This document shows, one piece after another, positions 49,625 to 58,677 of a stretch of 64,000 nt of DNA. Under the pieces are notes generated by a model. The model was not told the DNA's origin, searched no databases, and saw nothing but the letters and a program-made list of their open reading frames with translations. The position numbers and the translations under genes were made by a program. Each line of letters begins with the position of its first letter. The first letter of the stretch is position 1. Source of the DNA: CATQHP01 sp965214915 (GTDB lineage Bacteria; Acidobacteriota; Terriglobia; Bryobacterales; UBA6623); the NCBI GenBank assembly GCA_965214915.1, contig CBDCCP010000001.1:1922001-1986000 (forward strand). The letters run 5' to 3'.

Positions 49625-52225
49625 ATGGGTTGGCTGCAACGACGCGAGAATGCCGGTACGGCGGTCCTGGCGATGGCCGTCTTGGGGGCCGCCGCGCCTC
49701 TTAGCGGTCAGCCGATCATTGAGCGCGCCATCCAGGACGCGCTTCTAGGCAGCCGCAGCGAGGCGCTTCAACGCACGGCCTATCCGCAGGCGCGCACAGG
49801 CGGCAACTACATGCACAACTACTACTTGCCGCCGGCCGCCGGCACGCCTTGGCGCCCCTGTTTCTCGCCCGACGGCGAGTGGATCGCTTTCAGCATGGCA
49901 GGATCGATCTGGAAGATCCGCATCGGCGAAGACGTTGCCTACCAGTTGACCGCCAACGCCACTTACGATTCCTCTCCCATATGGTCCCCGGACGGACGTT
50001 GGATCGTTTACACCGCCGACGACCGCTACCGCAGCATCAACCTGATGCTGCTCGACACCACGACCGGCGAGAGCGCCGCGCTCACCCGCAACGAGCATGT
50101 TCAATTGGATCCCGTGTGGTCGCCCGACGGTTCCCGCATTCTCTACGTCTCGACCGACCCCGACGGCTGGTACAACCTCTACGCGATGCCGCTGCGGAAC
50201 GGGGCGCCCGGGGAGCCGGTGCGGTTGACCGAAGACAACGCCTACGCCAACTCGCGGCTCTATTTCGGCAGCCAGGACCTGCACATCCAACCGACCCTGT
50301 CTCCCGACGGCAAGGAAATGATCCTGGTTTCGAATCGAGGAATCCCGTTGGGGTCGGGCGCCCTCTGGCGCACGCCGGTCGCGCCGGACGCGATGTCGCG
50401 GGCCGAGCAAATCTTGCGCGAGGAAACGCTCTACCGCACGCGCCCGCAGTGGTCTCCCGACGGCGCGCGCATCGTTTACAGCTCGCACCGCGGGAGCCAG
50501 TACAACAACCTGTACGTGCTCCCGGTCAAGGGCGGCGAGCCCTATCAGCTCACGTTTGGAGAGTGGGACCACTTCGAGCCGCGTTGGTCGCCGGACGGGG
50601 AGTGGATCGTCTATGTCTCGAACCGGCGCGGAGTGACGGATTTGCGGCTGCTGAAGACCTTCGGCGGCGAAGAGCGGGCGGTCGAGATTCGCCGGCGCGT
50701 GTATCGCCGACCGCATGGGACGCTGCGGGTCGTCGTCACCGATGCGGACACCGGGCAGCCCACGGAAGCGCGGATTCTTCTGCGGGCATCGGATGGCAAG
50801 GCCTACGCTCCGCCTGGAGCGTACCAGCGGGTCGCTGCGCGCGCCCTGCACCTGGACTTCTTCCATACAAAGGGGGAGTTTTCGCTCGACTTGCCGACCG
50901 GGCAGGTCTCGATCATGGCGGCGAAAGGATTCGAGCGCGAGCCTGTCGCGGCCGCCGTCGAGGTCGAAGCCGGCGCCGTGACCTCGCTCCGCCTGCCTCT
51001 CGAACGGTTCACCGACTATAAGGCCCGGGGCTGGTACAGCGGCAGCGACCACGTGCATATGAACTACGGCGGCAACCTGCACAACACGCCGGAGAACTTG
51101 CTGTTCATGGCGGCCGCCGAGGATCTGGACGTGGTCGGCGAGAAGATCGCCAACAAGGACAACCGCATCTTCGACCACCAATACTTCAACGGCGCTTTCG
51201 ACCGGGTTCGATCGACTCCGCAGCGAATCCTGGCCTGGGGTCAGGAATACCGCCCTCCGTTCTACGGGCACATTAACTTCATCAACCTTACGAAGCGCCT
51301 TCTTTCGCCGTACACCACCGGCTACGAGGGCACCGCCATCGAGAGCCTCTATCCGAGCAACACCGACATCTTCCGCATGGCGCGCGATCAGGGGGCGCTG
51401 GGGGGCTACGTCCACCCGTACGGCAGCGATCCGCCTTCGGTCGGATACGCAGGGGCGCGCGGTTTTCCCGTCGACCTCGCCCTGGGCGGCGTCACGTATT
51501 TGGAGGTGATGACCAGCGCAAGGCACTCCCGGCACACCGCGCGCGTCTGGCATCGCGCTCTGAACTGCGGGTTCAGGGTCACGGCTTCGGGCGGGGAGGA
51601 CTCGATCAGCAATCTCCACCGCACGCCTGCGATCGGCGCGGCGCGGATGTACGCCTATCTTGGCGACCGTCTCACATGGGACCGCTGGGTCGAAGCGGTC
51701 CGCGACGGCCGCACGTTTTTCACCAACGGGCCGCTGGTGCAACTCACCATCAACGGCGAGATTGCCGGGGGCGAGATTCGATTGCCGGCCGAAGGCGGGA
51801 CCGTCGAAGTGTACGCGCGGATGGAAACGGCGTTTCCGGTCGGGAGGCTCGAGTTGATCCGGAATGGAGAGGTTCTGGAGGAGATCCCGGTCCGCGAGGG
51901 GGGACGTTCGGGGGAGCTTCGCACGCGGATTCCGGTAGAGCGCAGCGGCTGGTACACCCTGCGCGCCACGACGGAGGAGCCGGTCTTTCCGATCGACGAT
52001 AGCCGCCTGCACGCCGAGACGGGCCCAGTCTATGTTTACTGCGGCGAGCAGCCGATTCGGTCGGCGGAGGACGCGCGGTATTTCGTCCGCTGGATCGACG
52101 ACATCGCAAAGCAGGCCCGGGAGCATCCCGGATGGCGCTCCGACCGCGAACGCGAACATGTCCTTGGGCAGTTCAGCCAGGCCCGCGCGGTCTTCGAACA
52201 GCGCGCCCGCGAGGCGAACCGGTAA
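49625..52225 (+). CDS. TolB-like beta-propeller fused to CehA/McbA-type metallohydrolase domain
   Basis: 866 residues from ATG 49625 with GGGAGG 8 bases upstream. An N-terminal hydrophobic segment (TAVLAMAVLGAAAPLSG) is a likely signal. Residues about 60-360 are PD40/TolB repeats (FSPDGEWIAFSMAGSIW, WSPDGRWIVYTADDRY, WSPDGSRILYVS, WSPDGARIVYSSHRGS, WSPDGEWIVYVSNRRG). About 375-480 is a carboxypeptidase-regulatory-like beta domain. From about 480 a PHP-like CehA/McbA metallohydrolase begins with GWYSGSDHVHMNYGG, includes AAAEDLDVVGEK and GGYVHPYGSD, and ends in a beta domain. The family cleaves esters or phosphoesters with bound metals. Substrate unknown; the propeller may bind it. Confidence 0.9.
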   Translation: MGWLQRRENAGTAVLAMAVLGAAAPLSGQPIIERAIQDALLGSRSEALQRTAYPQARTGGNYMHNYYLPPAAGTPWRPCFSPDGEWIAFSMAGSIWKIRIGEDVAYQLTANATYDSSPIWSPDGRWIVYTADDRYRSINLMLLDTTTGESAALTRNEHVQLDPVWSPDGSRILYVSTDPDGWYNLYAMPLRNGAPGEPVRLTEDNAYANSRLYFGSQDLHIQPTLSPDGKEMILVSNRGIPLGSGALWRTPVAPDAMSRAEQILREETLYRTRPQWSPDGARIVYSSHRGSQYNNLYVLPVKGGEPYQLTFGEWDHFEPRWSPDGEWIVYVSNRRGVTDLRLLKTFGGEERAVEIRRRVYRRPHGTLRVVVTDADTGQPTEARILLRASDGKAYAPPGAYQRVAARALHLDFFHTKGEFSLDLPTGQVSIMAAKGFEREPVAAAVEVEAGAVTSLRLPLERFTDYKARGWYSGSDHVHMNYGGNLHNTPENLLFMAAAEDLDVVGEKIANKDNRIFDHQYFNGAFDRVRSTPQRILAWGQEYRPPFYGHINFINLTKRLLSPYTTGYEGTAIESLYPSNTDIFRMARDQGALGGYVHPYGSDPPSVGYAGARGFPVDLALGGVTYLEVMTSARHSRHTARVWHRALNCGFRVTASGGEDSISNLHRTPAIGAARMYAYLGDRLTWDRWVEAVRDGRTFFTNGPLVQLTINGEIAGGEIRLPAEGGTVEVYARMETAFPVGRLELIRNGEVLEEIPVREGGRSGELRTRIPVERSGWYTLRATTEEPVFPIDDSRLHAETGPVYVYCGEQPIRSAEDARYFVRWIDDIAKQAREHPGWRSDREREHVLGQFSQARAVFEQRAREANR

Positions 52226-52371
52226 GGTCCTGCGGCCGATGCGCCCGAAGAAGCCGGCGCGGCGCGCATACAGGGGCCTTGAAATCTTGCGCCCGCAGAA
52301 GATGAACTGAAGGAGACGGCAAGTGCGCCGTGGGATACCGGCGGCTCTGAGAGAAGGGCCCGCGGCGGCGG

Positions 52372-52794
52372 TCAACTCTTGAAGAGCGCGAACAGGCCGC
52401 CGCCGACCGCGCTGAGCAGCGCAGCGGATATGGCGATGACAAGTGGCCAGAGCACCTTTTGAAGGGTATCGATGCGGGCTGCCAGAGCATCGACGCGGGA
52501 GCCCAAGGCATCGATGCGCGCGCCGAGTTCGGTTTCGCTGTGGTCGATGCGCGCGCCGAGTTCGGTTTCGCTGCGGTCGATGCGCGCGCCGAGTTCGGTT
52601 TCGCTGCGGTCGATGCGCGCGCCGAGTTCGGCTTCGCTGCGGTCGATGCGCGCGTTAAGTTCGGCGACGACATTGTGGCCGGCCATATCGCGGACTTCCT
52701 CGACGGCCTCGTAGGCCGATTCAGCCTCCACATCGGCGTTGCGCAGGGCGCGGAAGAGGGCGCCGGCAGGCCGCTCGGGGATGGTTACAGGCAT
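52372..52794 (-). CDS. membrane-anchored coiled-coil protein with 11-residue repeats
   Basis: 140 residues. A soluble start (TIPERPAGALFRALRNADVEAE) is followed by five or more copies of an 11-residue unit, IDRSETELGAR, encoded by nearly identical 33-bp DNA repeats. A less regular coil (LGSRVDALAARIDTLQKV) and a C-terminal membrane helix (LVIAISAALLSAVGGGLFALF) follow. An 11-residue period suits a slightly right-handed coiled coil. Function unknown. It probably forms a cytoplasmic oligomer at the membrane. Stands alone, converging with the metallohydrolase gene. Confidence 0.7.
   Translation of the reverse strand: MPVTIPERPAGALFRALRNADVEAESAYEAVEEVRDMAGHNVVAELNARIDRSEAELGARIDRSETELGARIDRSETELGARIDHSETELGARIDALGSRVDALAARIDTLQKVLWPLVIAISAALLSAVGGGLFALFKS
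52513..52644. repeat. 33-bp tandem repeat, four near-identical units
   Basis: Units start at 52513, 52546, 52579 and 52612, each beginning GATGCGCGCGCCGAGTTCGG; a degenerate fifth starts at 52645. They encode the 11-residue coiled-coil repeat of the minus-strand gene. Variation is at single bases (CTGTGG/CTGCGG, GGTTTC/GGCTTC), which points to recent expansion. Confidence 0.92.
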
Positions 52795-52922
52795 CGAAGA
52801 TCCTCCTTGTCAGACGGCGCCGACGCTCGCGGACCGCCACGAGATTACTGTAGCAGTTGGCGCCGCTTCGCTCTGTCGGGGTTGTCGATACCCTTCTTTG
52901 TTGTTATGGAACTCCGAAATTA

Positions 52923-52999
52923 TGGTGGGCGGCGTCGGACTCGAACCGACGGCCTCCTGCTTGTAAGGCAGGCGCTCTGACCAACTGAGCTAGCCGCCC
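52923..52999 (-). tRNA. tRNA-Val (anticodon UAC), CCA end encoded
   Basis: The minus strand folds as a complete cloverleaf: acceptor GGGCGGC/GCCGCCC, D-arm with AGCTCAGTTGGTCAGAGC, anticodon stem CCTGC/GCAGG around loop CTTACAA (anticodon TAC), variable loop, and T-arm with GGTTCGAGTCC. Discriminator A and CCA follow. It lies alone between the coiled-coil gene and the DUF1552 gene. Confidence 0.97.
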
Positions 53000-53140
53000 A
53001 GGATTTTCCGAGGATGTCCCTTCATTGTCCCACGCCGGGCTGTCCGTTCCGCGAACCCGGTATGCGCACAAACCCTTGCGCCGCAGCCGCGTCTCGGCTA
53101 TGCTGACGGTGCCGGACACGCCGGCCCGAGAGGACTCCAG

Positions 53141-54421
53141 ATGCGCCGCAAGTTTACTCAAGACCGCAGGCAGTTCCTTCGCGGGGCTTCTTACGGCCTC
53201 GCTCTTCCTTTTTTGCCGTCGCTGCCCGGAGGCCTGCGGGCGAAAGAGCGGCGCGCGGCGGCGAAAGCCAAGCGTCTCGTTTGCGTGGGAACCCAGCTCG
53301 GTTTCTATAAGCCCGAGTTTTTTGCGGACGGCGGAGCCCCGCAACTCATACAGCCGCTCGATGCTGCGGGGCTCGGCGCGGATTTCACCACCATATCCGG
53401 CCTGGATCACAGGGGGCCGACGGGCAACGGGCACGAACTGGTTTACACGCTCTATATCGGCCACGTCGTCCGCGGCGTGTCCCTCGATCAATTCGCCGCG
53501 CCGGCGCTGGGCAAGGACACGCGCTACGAGTCGCTGCAGTTGTGTTGCGGGGAAGCGCAGCAGAAGGCGTCCCTGTCATTCACGCCGTCCGGGGTTCCCT
53601 TGCCCGTCACGTTGCGCCCCAGCGTTTTATACGCGCGCGTTTTCGGCGCCGGCTCCGTTGCCCTGAGAAAGCAAACCTACCTGCTCGAATCGGGAAAAAG
53701 CCTGCTGGACGAGCTCACCGCGGAGGCGAACGGCCTGAGCGGCAAGGTCAACGCGGACGACCGGCGGAAGCTCGATGAGTATTTCTCATCCATTCGCGAT
53801 GTCGAAGGGAAGCTGAAGCGCCGGCGCGACTGGTTGGACAAACCTTTCCCCAAGCCCCCCGCGAAGTTCGCGCTGCCCGTGGAAGAAAATGTCGACGGCT
53901 CGTTCCTGCTCGATAACGAGGACTTGATGTGGGATCTCATGGCCCTCGCCGTCAAAAACGACTCCACGCGGGTTATCTCGCTGACGATTCCGATTACCGA
54001 CCGCGCCCTTGCGATTCACGGGAAATTGATGAGCGAGGGCTATCACCGCCTCTCGCACCACGGCAACAAGCAGGAAAAAATCGATGGGCTGCTGGCCATC
54101 GAACGTAGGCACATGGAAGGCGCGGCGCGGTTCCTGAAATCTTTGAAAGACAGTCCCGACCCCGACGGCGGAAGCCTGCTCGATTCGACCGTCACGCTGA
54201 TAGGCAGCGCGATGGGCGACGCCGCCGCTCACCGGCGGACGAACTATCCGCTGCTTGTCGCCGGCGGCGGACTCAAGCATCGGCGCCACGTTTCCTGCAG
54301 CGAGGGCGCCTTGAAAAACGAGATGGCTTGCGACCTTTACGTGACCGTCCTGCAGCAGCTCGGGTTCGAGATCGACAGCTTCGGCACGAGCCAATCGGAC
54401 TTGAACAGCGTTCTGACATGA
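53141..54421 (+). CDS. DUF1552 domain protein, Tat-exported
   Basis: 426 residues. Tat leader FTQDRRQFLRGASYGLALPFLP, then the DUF1552 body: KRLVCVGTQLGFYKPEFF, FTTISGLDHRGPTGNGHE, SVDQ-like GVSLDQFAAPALG, DEYFSSIRDVEGKLKR, and a late SHHGNKQEKIDGLLAIERRHM with DSTVTLIGSAMGDAAAH. DUF1552 proteins are uncharacterised exported proteins, encoded beside DUF1592/DUF1588 cytochromes in Planctomycetes, Verrucomicrobia and Acidobacteria, exactly as here. The stop overlaps the start of the partner gene. Confidence 0.93.
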   Translation: MRRKFTQDRRQFLRGASYGLALPFLPSLPGGLRAKERRAAAKAKRLVCVGTQLGFYKPEFFADGGAPQLIQPLDAAGLGADFTTISGLDHRGPTGNGHELVYTLYIGHVVRGVSLDQFAAPALGKDTRYESLQLCCGEAQQKASLSFTPSGVPLPVTLRPSVLYARVFGAGSVALRKQTYLLESGKSLLDELTAEANGLSGKVNADDRRKLDEYFSSIRDVEGKLKRRRDWLDKPFPKPPAKFALPVEENVDGSFLLDNEDLMWDLMALAVKNDSTRVISLTIPITDRALAIHGKLMSEGYHRLSHHGNKQEKIDGLLAIERRHMEGAARFLKSLKDSPDPDGGSLLDSTVTLIGSAMGDAAAHRRTNYPLLVAGGGLKHRRHVSCSEGALKNEMACDLYVTVLQQLGFEIDSFGTSQSDLNSVLT

Positions 54422-56871
54422 ACGATTTTTTCCGTCGGACCGCCATTGCCGCCGCTGCCGCCATCGGCCCGCTTGCCGCCGCTGAGCCGGAGAATGCGGA
54501 AGCGTTCAGCCGACGGTTCGTCAACGAGTATTGCGTTGCGTGCCACGGGACGGACAGCCCCCAGGCGGGTTTCCGCATCGCCGCCGTTTTCCGCGAACCG
54601 ACCGGCCCGGACGCGCAAGAGCAGCGGCGGCGCGCGCTGGATTACGTGGCCCGCGGCGTCATGCCGCCGCCGAAGGCGCCGCGGCATCCGACGCCGGACG
54701 AGCGCGAAAGGTTCCGCGCGGCGCTCGATGGCGCCGCGAAAGCCGGCGGAACGTTGATCCGCCGACTGCATCGAATCGAATATCTCAACACCCTTCGCGA
54801 TCTTTTCGATATCCGCGAAATCCGCCTGCCGCCGACGTTTCCCGAAGACGCCAACAGCTTGCGTTTCGACACGATTGCGCAAGGCATGTTCTTTACCCCG
54901 GCGTTGCTGGACGCCTACTTGCTGGTGGCGACCGATATTGCCGACCGCATGGTTCCTCTTCCCGATGTCCGCCGCATTCGTTCCGAGTCGGCGCGCGGAA
55001 GCATCGGGCAGGACCCCTCCCGCACTCCTTTTTGGATCCGGGAAGGCGACGCCTCCGGCCTCTATTTCACCGGGGTCAATATCGCCGGCTGGTCCGGCGC
55101 TTTGTGGGATAAAGCATTCGCCGCGCACGAATCGGGCATCTACCGCGTGCGGCTGAAAGTCAGCGCGGAGGCGGAGCGCGGGGCCGACGGCAGGCCCTTG
55201 CGGCTGGGCTTTTACACGCTCAACTTCAGCGATTACAACTTGCCCAAACGCGCCATCCGCGTCGATCTGCCGCGTGTTGCGTCGCTGGATGTCGTCAACG
55301 GCGAGCCGCAATTTCTGGAAGTGGACGTTCCGCTCGAAAAGGGCGAGAACTTTCACCTCTATTGCGAAAACCGACTGCAGAAACAGCACCCCCCGGAACT
55401 GCGGCGCGAGCCGGGGAACACCGCAGATCTGAGGCGGCTGCTCAAGACGTATCTGGAGGAATCGCAGGCATCGACCGAGCCCACGATCCGCTTCGAGCGG
55501 ATGATCGTCAGCGGTCCGGTTCGACCGTTGCCGCGGCAGGAAGCGTTTCTCAAAAACCGCAAGCCTGCCCCGGACGCCGCATACGCAGACTCGGTTTTGC
55601 TCCCGCTGGCGGAGCGCGCTTTCCGCCGGCCGTTGATGGATTCCGAAAAGCGGGATTTGACGGCCGGCGTTCTGCGCCACATGGCCGCGGCCCCGCTTGC
55701 CGAGTATGGCATGCATTACGGCATCCGCCGGATCCTGACCTCGCCGCAGTTTCTCTATCGAGAATCGCGGGAAGGCCTGCTGGACGCTTACGGTCTGGCT
55801 TCCCGTATGTCGTATTTCCTGTGGAGCACGATGCCCGACGCCGAGTTGCTGGACCTGGCTGCGCGCAATCTTCTGGCGGACCCGGATGTGCTCGGCGGCC
55901 AGGTCGCGCGCATGATCCGCGATCCCAAAGCGCAGCAGTTCGTGAAACACTTCAGCGGCCAATGGCTCGGCAACCGCAAAGCCCAATCCGTGATGGTGTG
56001 CGACAACCGCCACGTCTGGAGCGAGCTGATTCGTTACGGCATGGTGCGCTCCACGGAGATGTTTTTCGACGAGATACTGCAGCGGAACCGCTCGATTCGG
56101 ACCTTCATCGATTCGGATTTCACCTACGCCAACGAACCGATGCGCATCGCTTGGGGCATCCCCGGAAACGAGGTGGATTTGCGCAGACTGGAAGCCGACC
56201 AGCGTCAGAGCCTGCGTTGGCCCGAGCCCGAGCGGCTGGACCTGAGTTCGCTAGGCGCGGAGGTTCCCGCCCACGTCGCGCAACGCGGCGGCGTGCTGGG
56301 CCTTTCCGGGGTGCTCGCCTCGACCGGCGACGGCGTGGAGTCGTCGCCGATCTTACGTGGCGTCTGGGTGCTCGAGAACCTTTTCGGAACGCCGCCTCCG
56401 CCCCCGCCGGCCGACGTGCCCGCTCTCGTCGTCGATATCTCGCAGGCGAAGACGGTTCGCGAAATCCTGGCGGCGCACCAGCAGGAGGAGTCCTGCGCCG
56501 TGTGCCACGCCGATATCGATCCGCTGGGCCTTGCGCTGGAAAACTACGACGCCGTCGGCGGTTGGCGGTCAGCCTACTACAGCGAGACCGAAGGGCAAGA
56601 CGGCCAGCCGGTGGAAACGGCCGGCGTGCTGCCGGATGGCGCCCGTCTCGACGGCCCGGACGATATCAAGCGCTACCTGCTCGCGCGGCCGCAACTTTTC
56701 ACGGCCTGTCTGACTACCAAGCTGCTGGAGTACGCCACGGGCCGCTCGCCGCTGTCCGCCGGGGACGAGCGCATCGTGCGGCGGGTCGTCGACGCCGAGC
56801 CAACGCAAGGCTACGGCTTCCGGGATTTGATCGTTCAAGTCATTCGCAGCGAAGCCTTTCAAACGAAGTGA
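54418..56871 (+). CDS. DUF1587/1592/1588/1585/1595 multidomain planctomycete-type cytochrome protein
   Basis: 817 residues from ATG 54418, which overlaps the DUF1552 stop. A signal-like N-terminus (FFRRTAIAAAAAIGPLAAAE) precedes a haem site CVACHG (about residue 40). The domain series follows: DUF1587 (RRLHRIEYLNTLRDLFDI), a carbohydrate-binding-like beta insertion, DUF1595, DUF1592 (YGLASRMSYFLWSTMPDAELLDLA), DUF1588 (RGGVLGLSGVLASTGDG and SSPILRGVWVLENLFG) with a second CAVCHADIDPLGLALENYD, and DUF1585 (TTKLLEYATGRSPLSAGD). Two c-type haems are expected. Paired with DUF1552, it is thought to take part in extracellular oxidation; the substrate is unknown. Confidence 0.95.
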   Translation: MNDFFRRTAIAAAAAIGPLAAAEPENAEAFSRRFVNEYCVACHGTDSPQAGFRIAAVFREPTGPDAQEQRRRALDYVARGVMPPPKAPRHPTPDERERFRAALDGAAKAGGTLIRRLHRIEYLNTLRDLFDIREIRLPPTFPEDANSLRFDTIAQGMFFTPALLDAYLLVATDIADRMVPLPDVRRIRSESARGSIGQDPSRTPFWIREGDASGLYFTGVNIAGWSGALWDKAFAAHESGIYRVRLKVSAEAERGADGRPLRLGFYTLNFSDYNLPKRAIRVDLPRVASLDVVNGEPQFLEVDVPLEKGENFHLYCENRLQKQHPPELRREPGNTADLRRLLKTYLEESQASTEPTIRFERMIVSGPVRPLPRQEAFLKNRKPAPDAAYADSVLLPLAERAFRRPLMDSEKRDLTAGVLRHMAAAPLAEYGMHYGIRRILTSPQFLYRESREGLLDAYGLASRMSYFLWSTMPDAELLDLAARNLLADPDVLGGQVARMIRDPKAQQFVKHFSGQWLGNRKAQSVMVCDNRHVWSELIRYGMVRSTEMFFDEILQRNRSIRTFIDSDFTYANEPMRIAWGIPGNEVDLRRLEADQRQSLRWPEPERLDLSSLGAEVPAHVAQRGGVLGLSGVLASTGDGVESSPILRGVWVLENLFGTPPPPPPADVPALVVDISQAKTVREILAAHQQEESCAVCHADIDPLGLALENYDAVGGWRSAYYSETEGQDGQPVETAGVLPDGARLDGPDDIKRYLLARPQLFTACLTTKLLEYATGRSPLSAGDERIVRRVVDAEPTQGYGFRDLIVQVIRSEAFQTK

Positions 56872-56942
56872 CCGGCCTCCGCCGGGCCGCGGGCGCTATT
56901 CGATTCCGCCTCGAACCGTCGATTCACAAGCTTTTCAACGGG

Positions 56943-56960
56943 CCGTAACCTCTCCGTAAC
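56943..56960 (+). promoter_or_regulatory. 11-bp-period direct repeat upstream of the response regulator
   Basis: CCGTAAC at 56943-56949 and again at 56954-56960, a spacing of 11 bases, 34 bases before the regulator ATG. OmpR/PhoB-type regulators bind as head-to-tail dimers to direct repeats of this period, so an autoregulatory site is plausible (inference). Confidence 0.5.
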
Positions 56961-56993
56961 GGGCTGCCGGTTAACTTGAAAGCACGGACGGCG

Positions 56994-57680
56994 ATGAAGG
57001 CCAAGATCACTCTGATTGAAGACGATGCGGACCTCTACCATCTGCTGCGGTACGCATTCGAGCAGGATGGATTCGAGTTCAGCGGCACGCAGACGGGCAA
57101 TGGCGCCGTCGATCTCTGTCGCAGCCGGCAACCGGATCTGATTGTCCTGGACGTCATGCTTCCCGGCGTGGACGGGTTCGATATCTGCAAGCAGCTTCGG
57201 CGGGATTCGAGACTGAAGACCACCCCGATCATCTTCTTGACGGCGCGCACTCAAGAGTCGGACCGCATCCGCGGCTTGGAGATAGGCGGCAACGACTACG
57301 TGGTCAAGCCGTTCTCGGTTCGCGAGTTGCTGATGCGCGTAAAAGTACGGCTGCGCGAGACCGGCGTCCGCGGCGAGCTGCTCAGCGTAGGCGCAATCAC
57401 GCTCGACCGCGACCGCCGCGAAGTCGCCGTGAATGGAGAACCGGTGAACTTGACGGCCACCGAATTCCGCTTGCTGGAACGGTTGATCAGCTCGCCGGGC
57501 CGCGTTTTCGATCGGGAGGAGTTGCTGGATGCGGTTTGGGGCCCCGCCTGCAACGTGATGGACCGGACGGTCGACGTACACGTCAGAAGATTGCGCAAGA
57601 AGCTGGAGCCTGACCCGTCGCATCCGCAATTCATTCATGCGCTGCGCGGGTTCGGCTACACACTGCGCGAAAACGCATGA
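56994..57680 (+). CDS. OmpR/PhoB-family response regulator
   Basis: 228 residues. The receiver domain (1-120) has the acidic pocket LIEDDADLYHLLRYAFEQDGF, phospho-acceptor Asp in PDLIVLDVMLPGVDG, and the conserved Thr and Lys in FLTARTQESDRIRGLEIGGNDYVVKPF. The winged-helix DNA-binding domain (130-228) has NLTATEFRLLERLISSPGRVFDREELLDAVWG, TVDVHVRRLRKKLEPDP and HALRGFGYTLRENA. No histidine kinase gene lies next to it. ATG 56994 is chosen over TTG 56976. It likely controls the TIGR03437, TonB receptor and beta-helix genes downstream, given the repeats before them. Confidence 0.96.
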   Translation: MKAKITLIEDDADLYHLLRYAFEQDGFEFSGTQTGNGAVDLCRSRQPDLIVLDVMLPGVDGFDICKQLRRDSRLKTTPIIFLTARTQESDRIRGLEIGGNDYVVKPFSVRELLMRVKVRLRETGVRGELLSVGAITLDRDRREVAVNGEPVNLTATEFRLLERLISSPGRVFDREELLDAVWGPACNVMDRTVDVHVRRLRKKLEPDPSHPQFIHALRGFGYTLRENA

Positions 57681-57681
57681 G

Positions 57682-57698
57682 ATTCATTGGGAATTCAT
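57682..57698 (+). promoter_or_regulatory. 11-bp-period direct repeat upstream of the TIGR03437/TonB receptor genes
   Basis: ATTCAT at 57682-57687 and 57693-57698, 11 bases apart, directly after the regulator stop and 158 bases before the next start. It resembles a Pho-box-like double site, although it differs in sequence from the repeat at 56943. Confidence 0.42.
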
Positions 57699-57855
57699 CG
57701 GTGTGTCACCGCAGTGTAAAACACGCGCGATAGGGTTGGAAGTCCGGAGCGCCGATTGCCCGCTGCGGGCACGAGGATTCAAGAGACGGATTCGCGTTTT
57801 GCTTCTATTTCAAAAAGTCGCTCCAGCGAGGCGGCGTACCGAGGAAATTGAATCG

Positions 57856-58635
57856 ATGAAGAAAAAGATCTGTTTGTTGCTTCCCGCCGCGATGGCCATT
57901 GCGGCCTCGGGGCTTGCCGCGGCGACGGCGCAAGCCCAGGTTGTGATCGTGAACGCGGCGAGCTCGAGAGCCGGCTTTCCGGTAGCGCCGGGCGCCTTGG
58001 CGTCCGCTTACGGAGCTTTCACCGGGGCGCCTCGAGCGGTCTCGGAGGCGCAGCCGTTGCCCACCGCGCTGGGCGGCGCAAGCGTTACCGTGGGCGGCGC
58101 TCCGGCGCCGCTGATTTTCGTTTCGGAAGGACAAATCAATCTCCAGATTCCGCAGGCCACTCCCGTCGGCGTGCCCGTGCCGATTTCCGTTAACGTCGGC
58201 GGCGACGTGGTTGCAGAGGGAGTTTTGGTGGCGGCGGAAACCGATCCGGCGCTTTTCGGCGTAATCGTTAATGCCGACGGCTCGCTGAACGGTCCGGACA
58301 GCCCAGCGGAGCGCGGCGGCGTCATTATTGTCTACGGCACCGGCCTCGGGCCGGTCGATAACACGCCGGCGGACGGCGCTCCCGCCGCTCCCGATGGGAA
58401 CCCCTTGAGTACGGGCGAGCAACCCGCGCGGGCATTTTTCGGCGGCGTGGAAGGAACGGTTCATTGGAGCGGCTTGGCGCCGGGGTTCGTGGGCTTGTGG
58501 CAACTTAATCTCCAGGTTCCCGCCCAACCTTACGTTCCTGAAGTTGCCGGGGTTGCCGGGCCGCTGCCGCTGCTCGTCACGCTGGGCGGGCGGCCGAGCA
58601 GCAATCGAGAAGTAACGGTTCACGTGGCCCCGTAG
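57856..58635 (+). CDS. secreted TIGR03437-domain protein
   Basis: 259 residues from ATG 57856 with GAGGAAA upstream. Signal peptide KKKICLLLPAAMAIAASGLAAATAQA, then a stand-alone TIGR03437-type domain: VNAASSRAGFPVAPGALASAYG, ALGGASVTVGGAPAPLIFVSEGQINLQIP, GVIIVYGTGLGPVDNTPADG and GLWQLNLQVP. This domain is expanded in Solibacter-like acidobacteria and usually forms the C-terminal end of long NHL or Ig-like proteins, as in the gene at 26707; here it is nearly the whole protein. Function unknown. Encoded just upstream of a TonB-dependent receptor. Confidence 0.88.
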   Translation: MKKKICLLLPAAMAIAASGLAAATAQAQVVIVNAASSRAGFPVAPGALASAYGAFTGAPRAVSEAQPLPTALGGASVTVGGAPAPLIFVSEGQINLQIPQATPVGVPVPISVNVGGDVVAEGVLVAAETDPALFGVIVNADGSLNGPDSPAERGGVIIVYGTGLGPVDNTPADGAPAAPDGNPLSTGEQPARAFFGGVEGTVHWSGLAPGFVGLWQLNLQVPAQPYVPEVAGVAGPLPLLVTLGGRPSSNREVTVHVAP

Positions 58636-58677
58636 CGAGCCGACCGGTCGCGGGGCGCCGACACACAGGAGTACTCC

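Noticed and set aside
49745..52375. Long minus-strand open frame opposite the metallohydrolase
   Set aside because: Antisense shadow of a gene with clear TolB and CehA/McbA motifs.
52513..52644. Short regular repeats as a CRISPR array
   Set aside because: Units are contiguous without spacers, lie in a coding frame and encode an 11-residue coil; no cas genes.
52923..52999. tRNA-Val as the attachment site of the accessory region
   Set aside because: No duplicated tRNA 3' end was found at 23-40 kb, no integrase gene is present and the tRNA is over 12 kb away with ordinary genes between.
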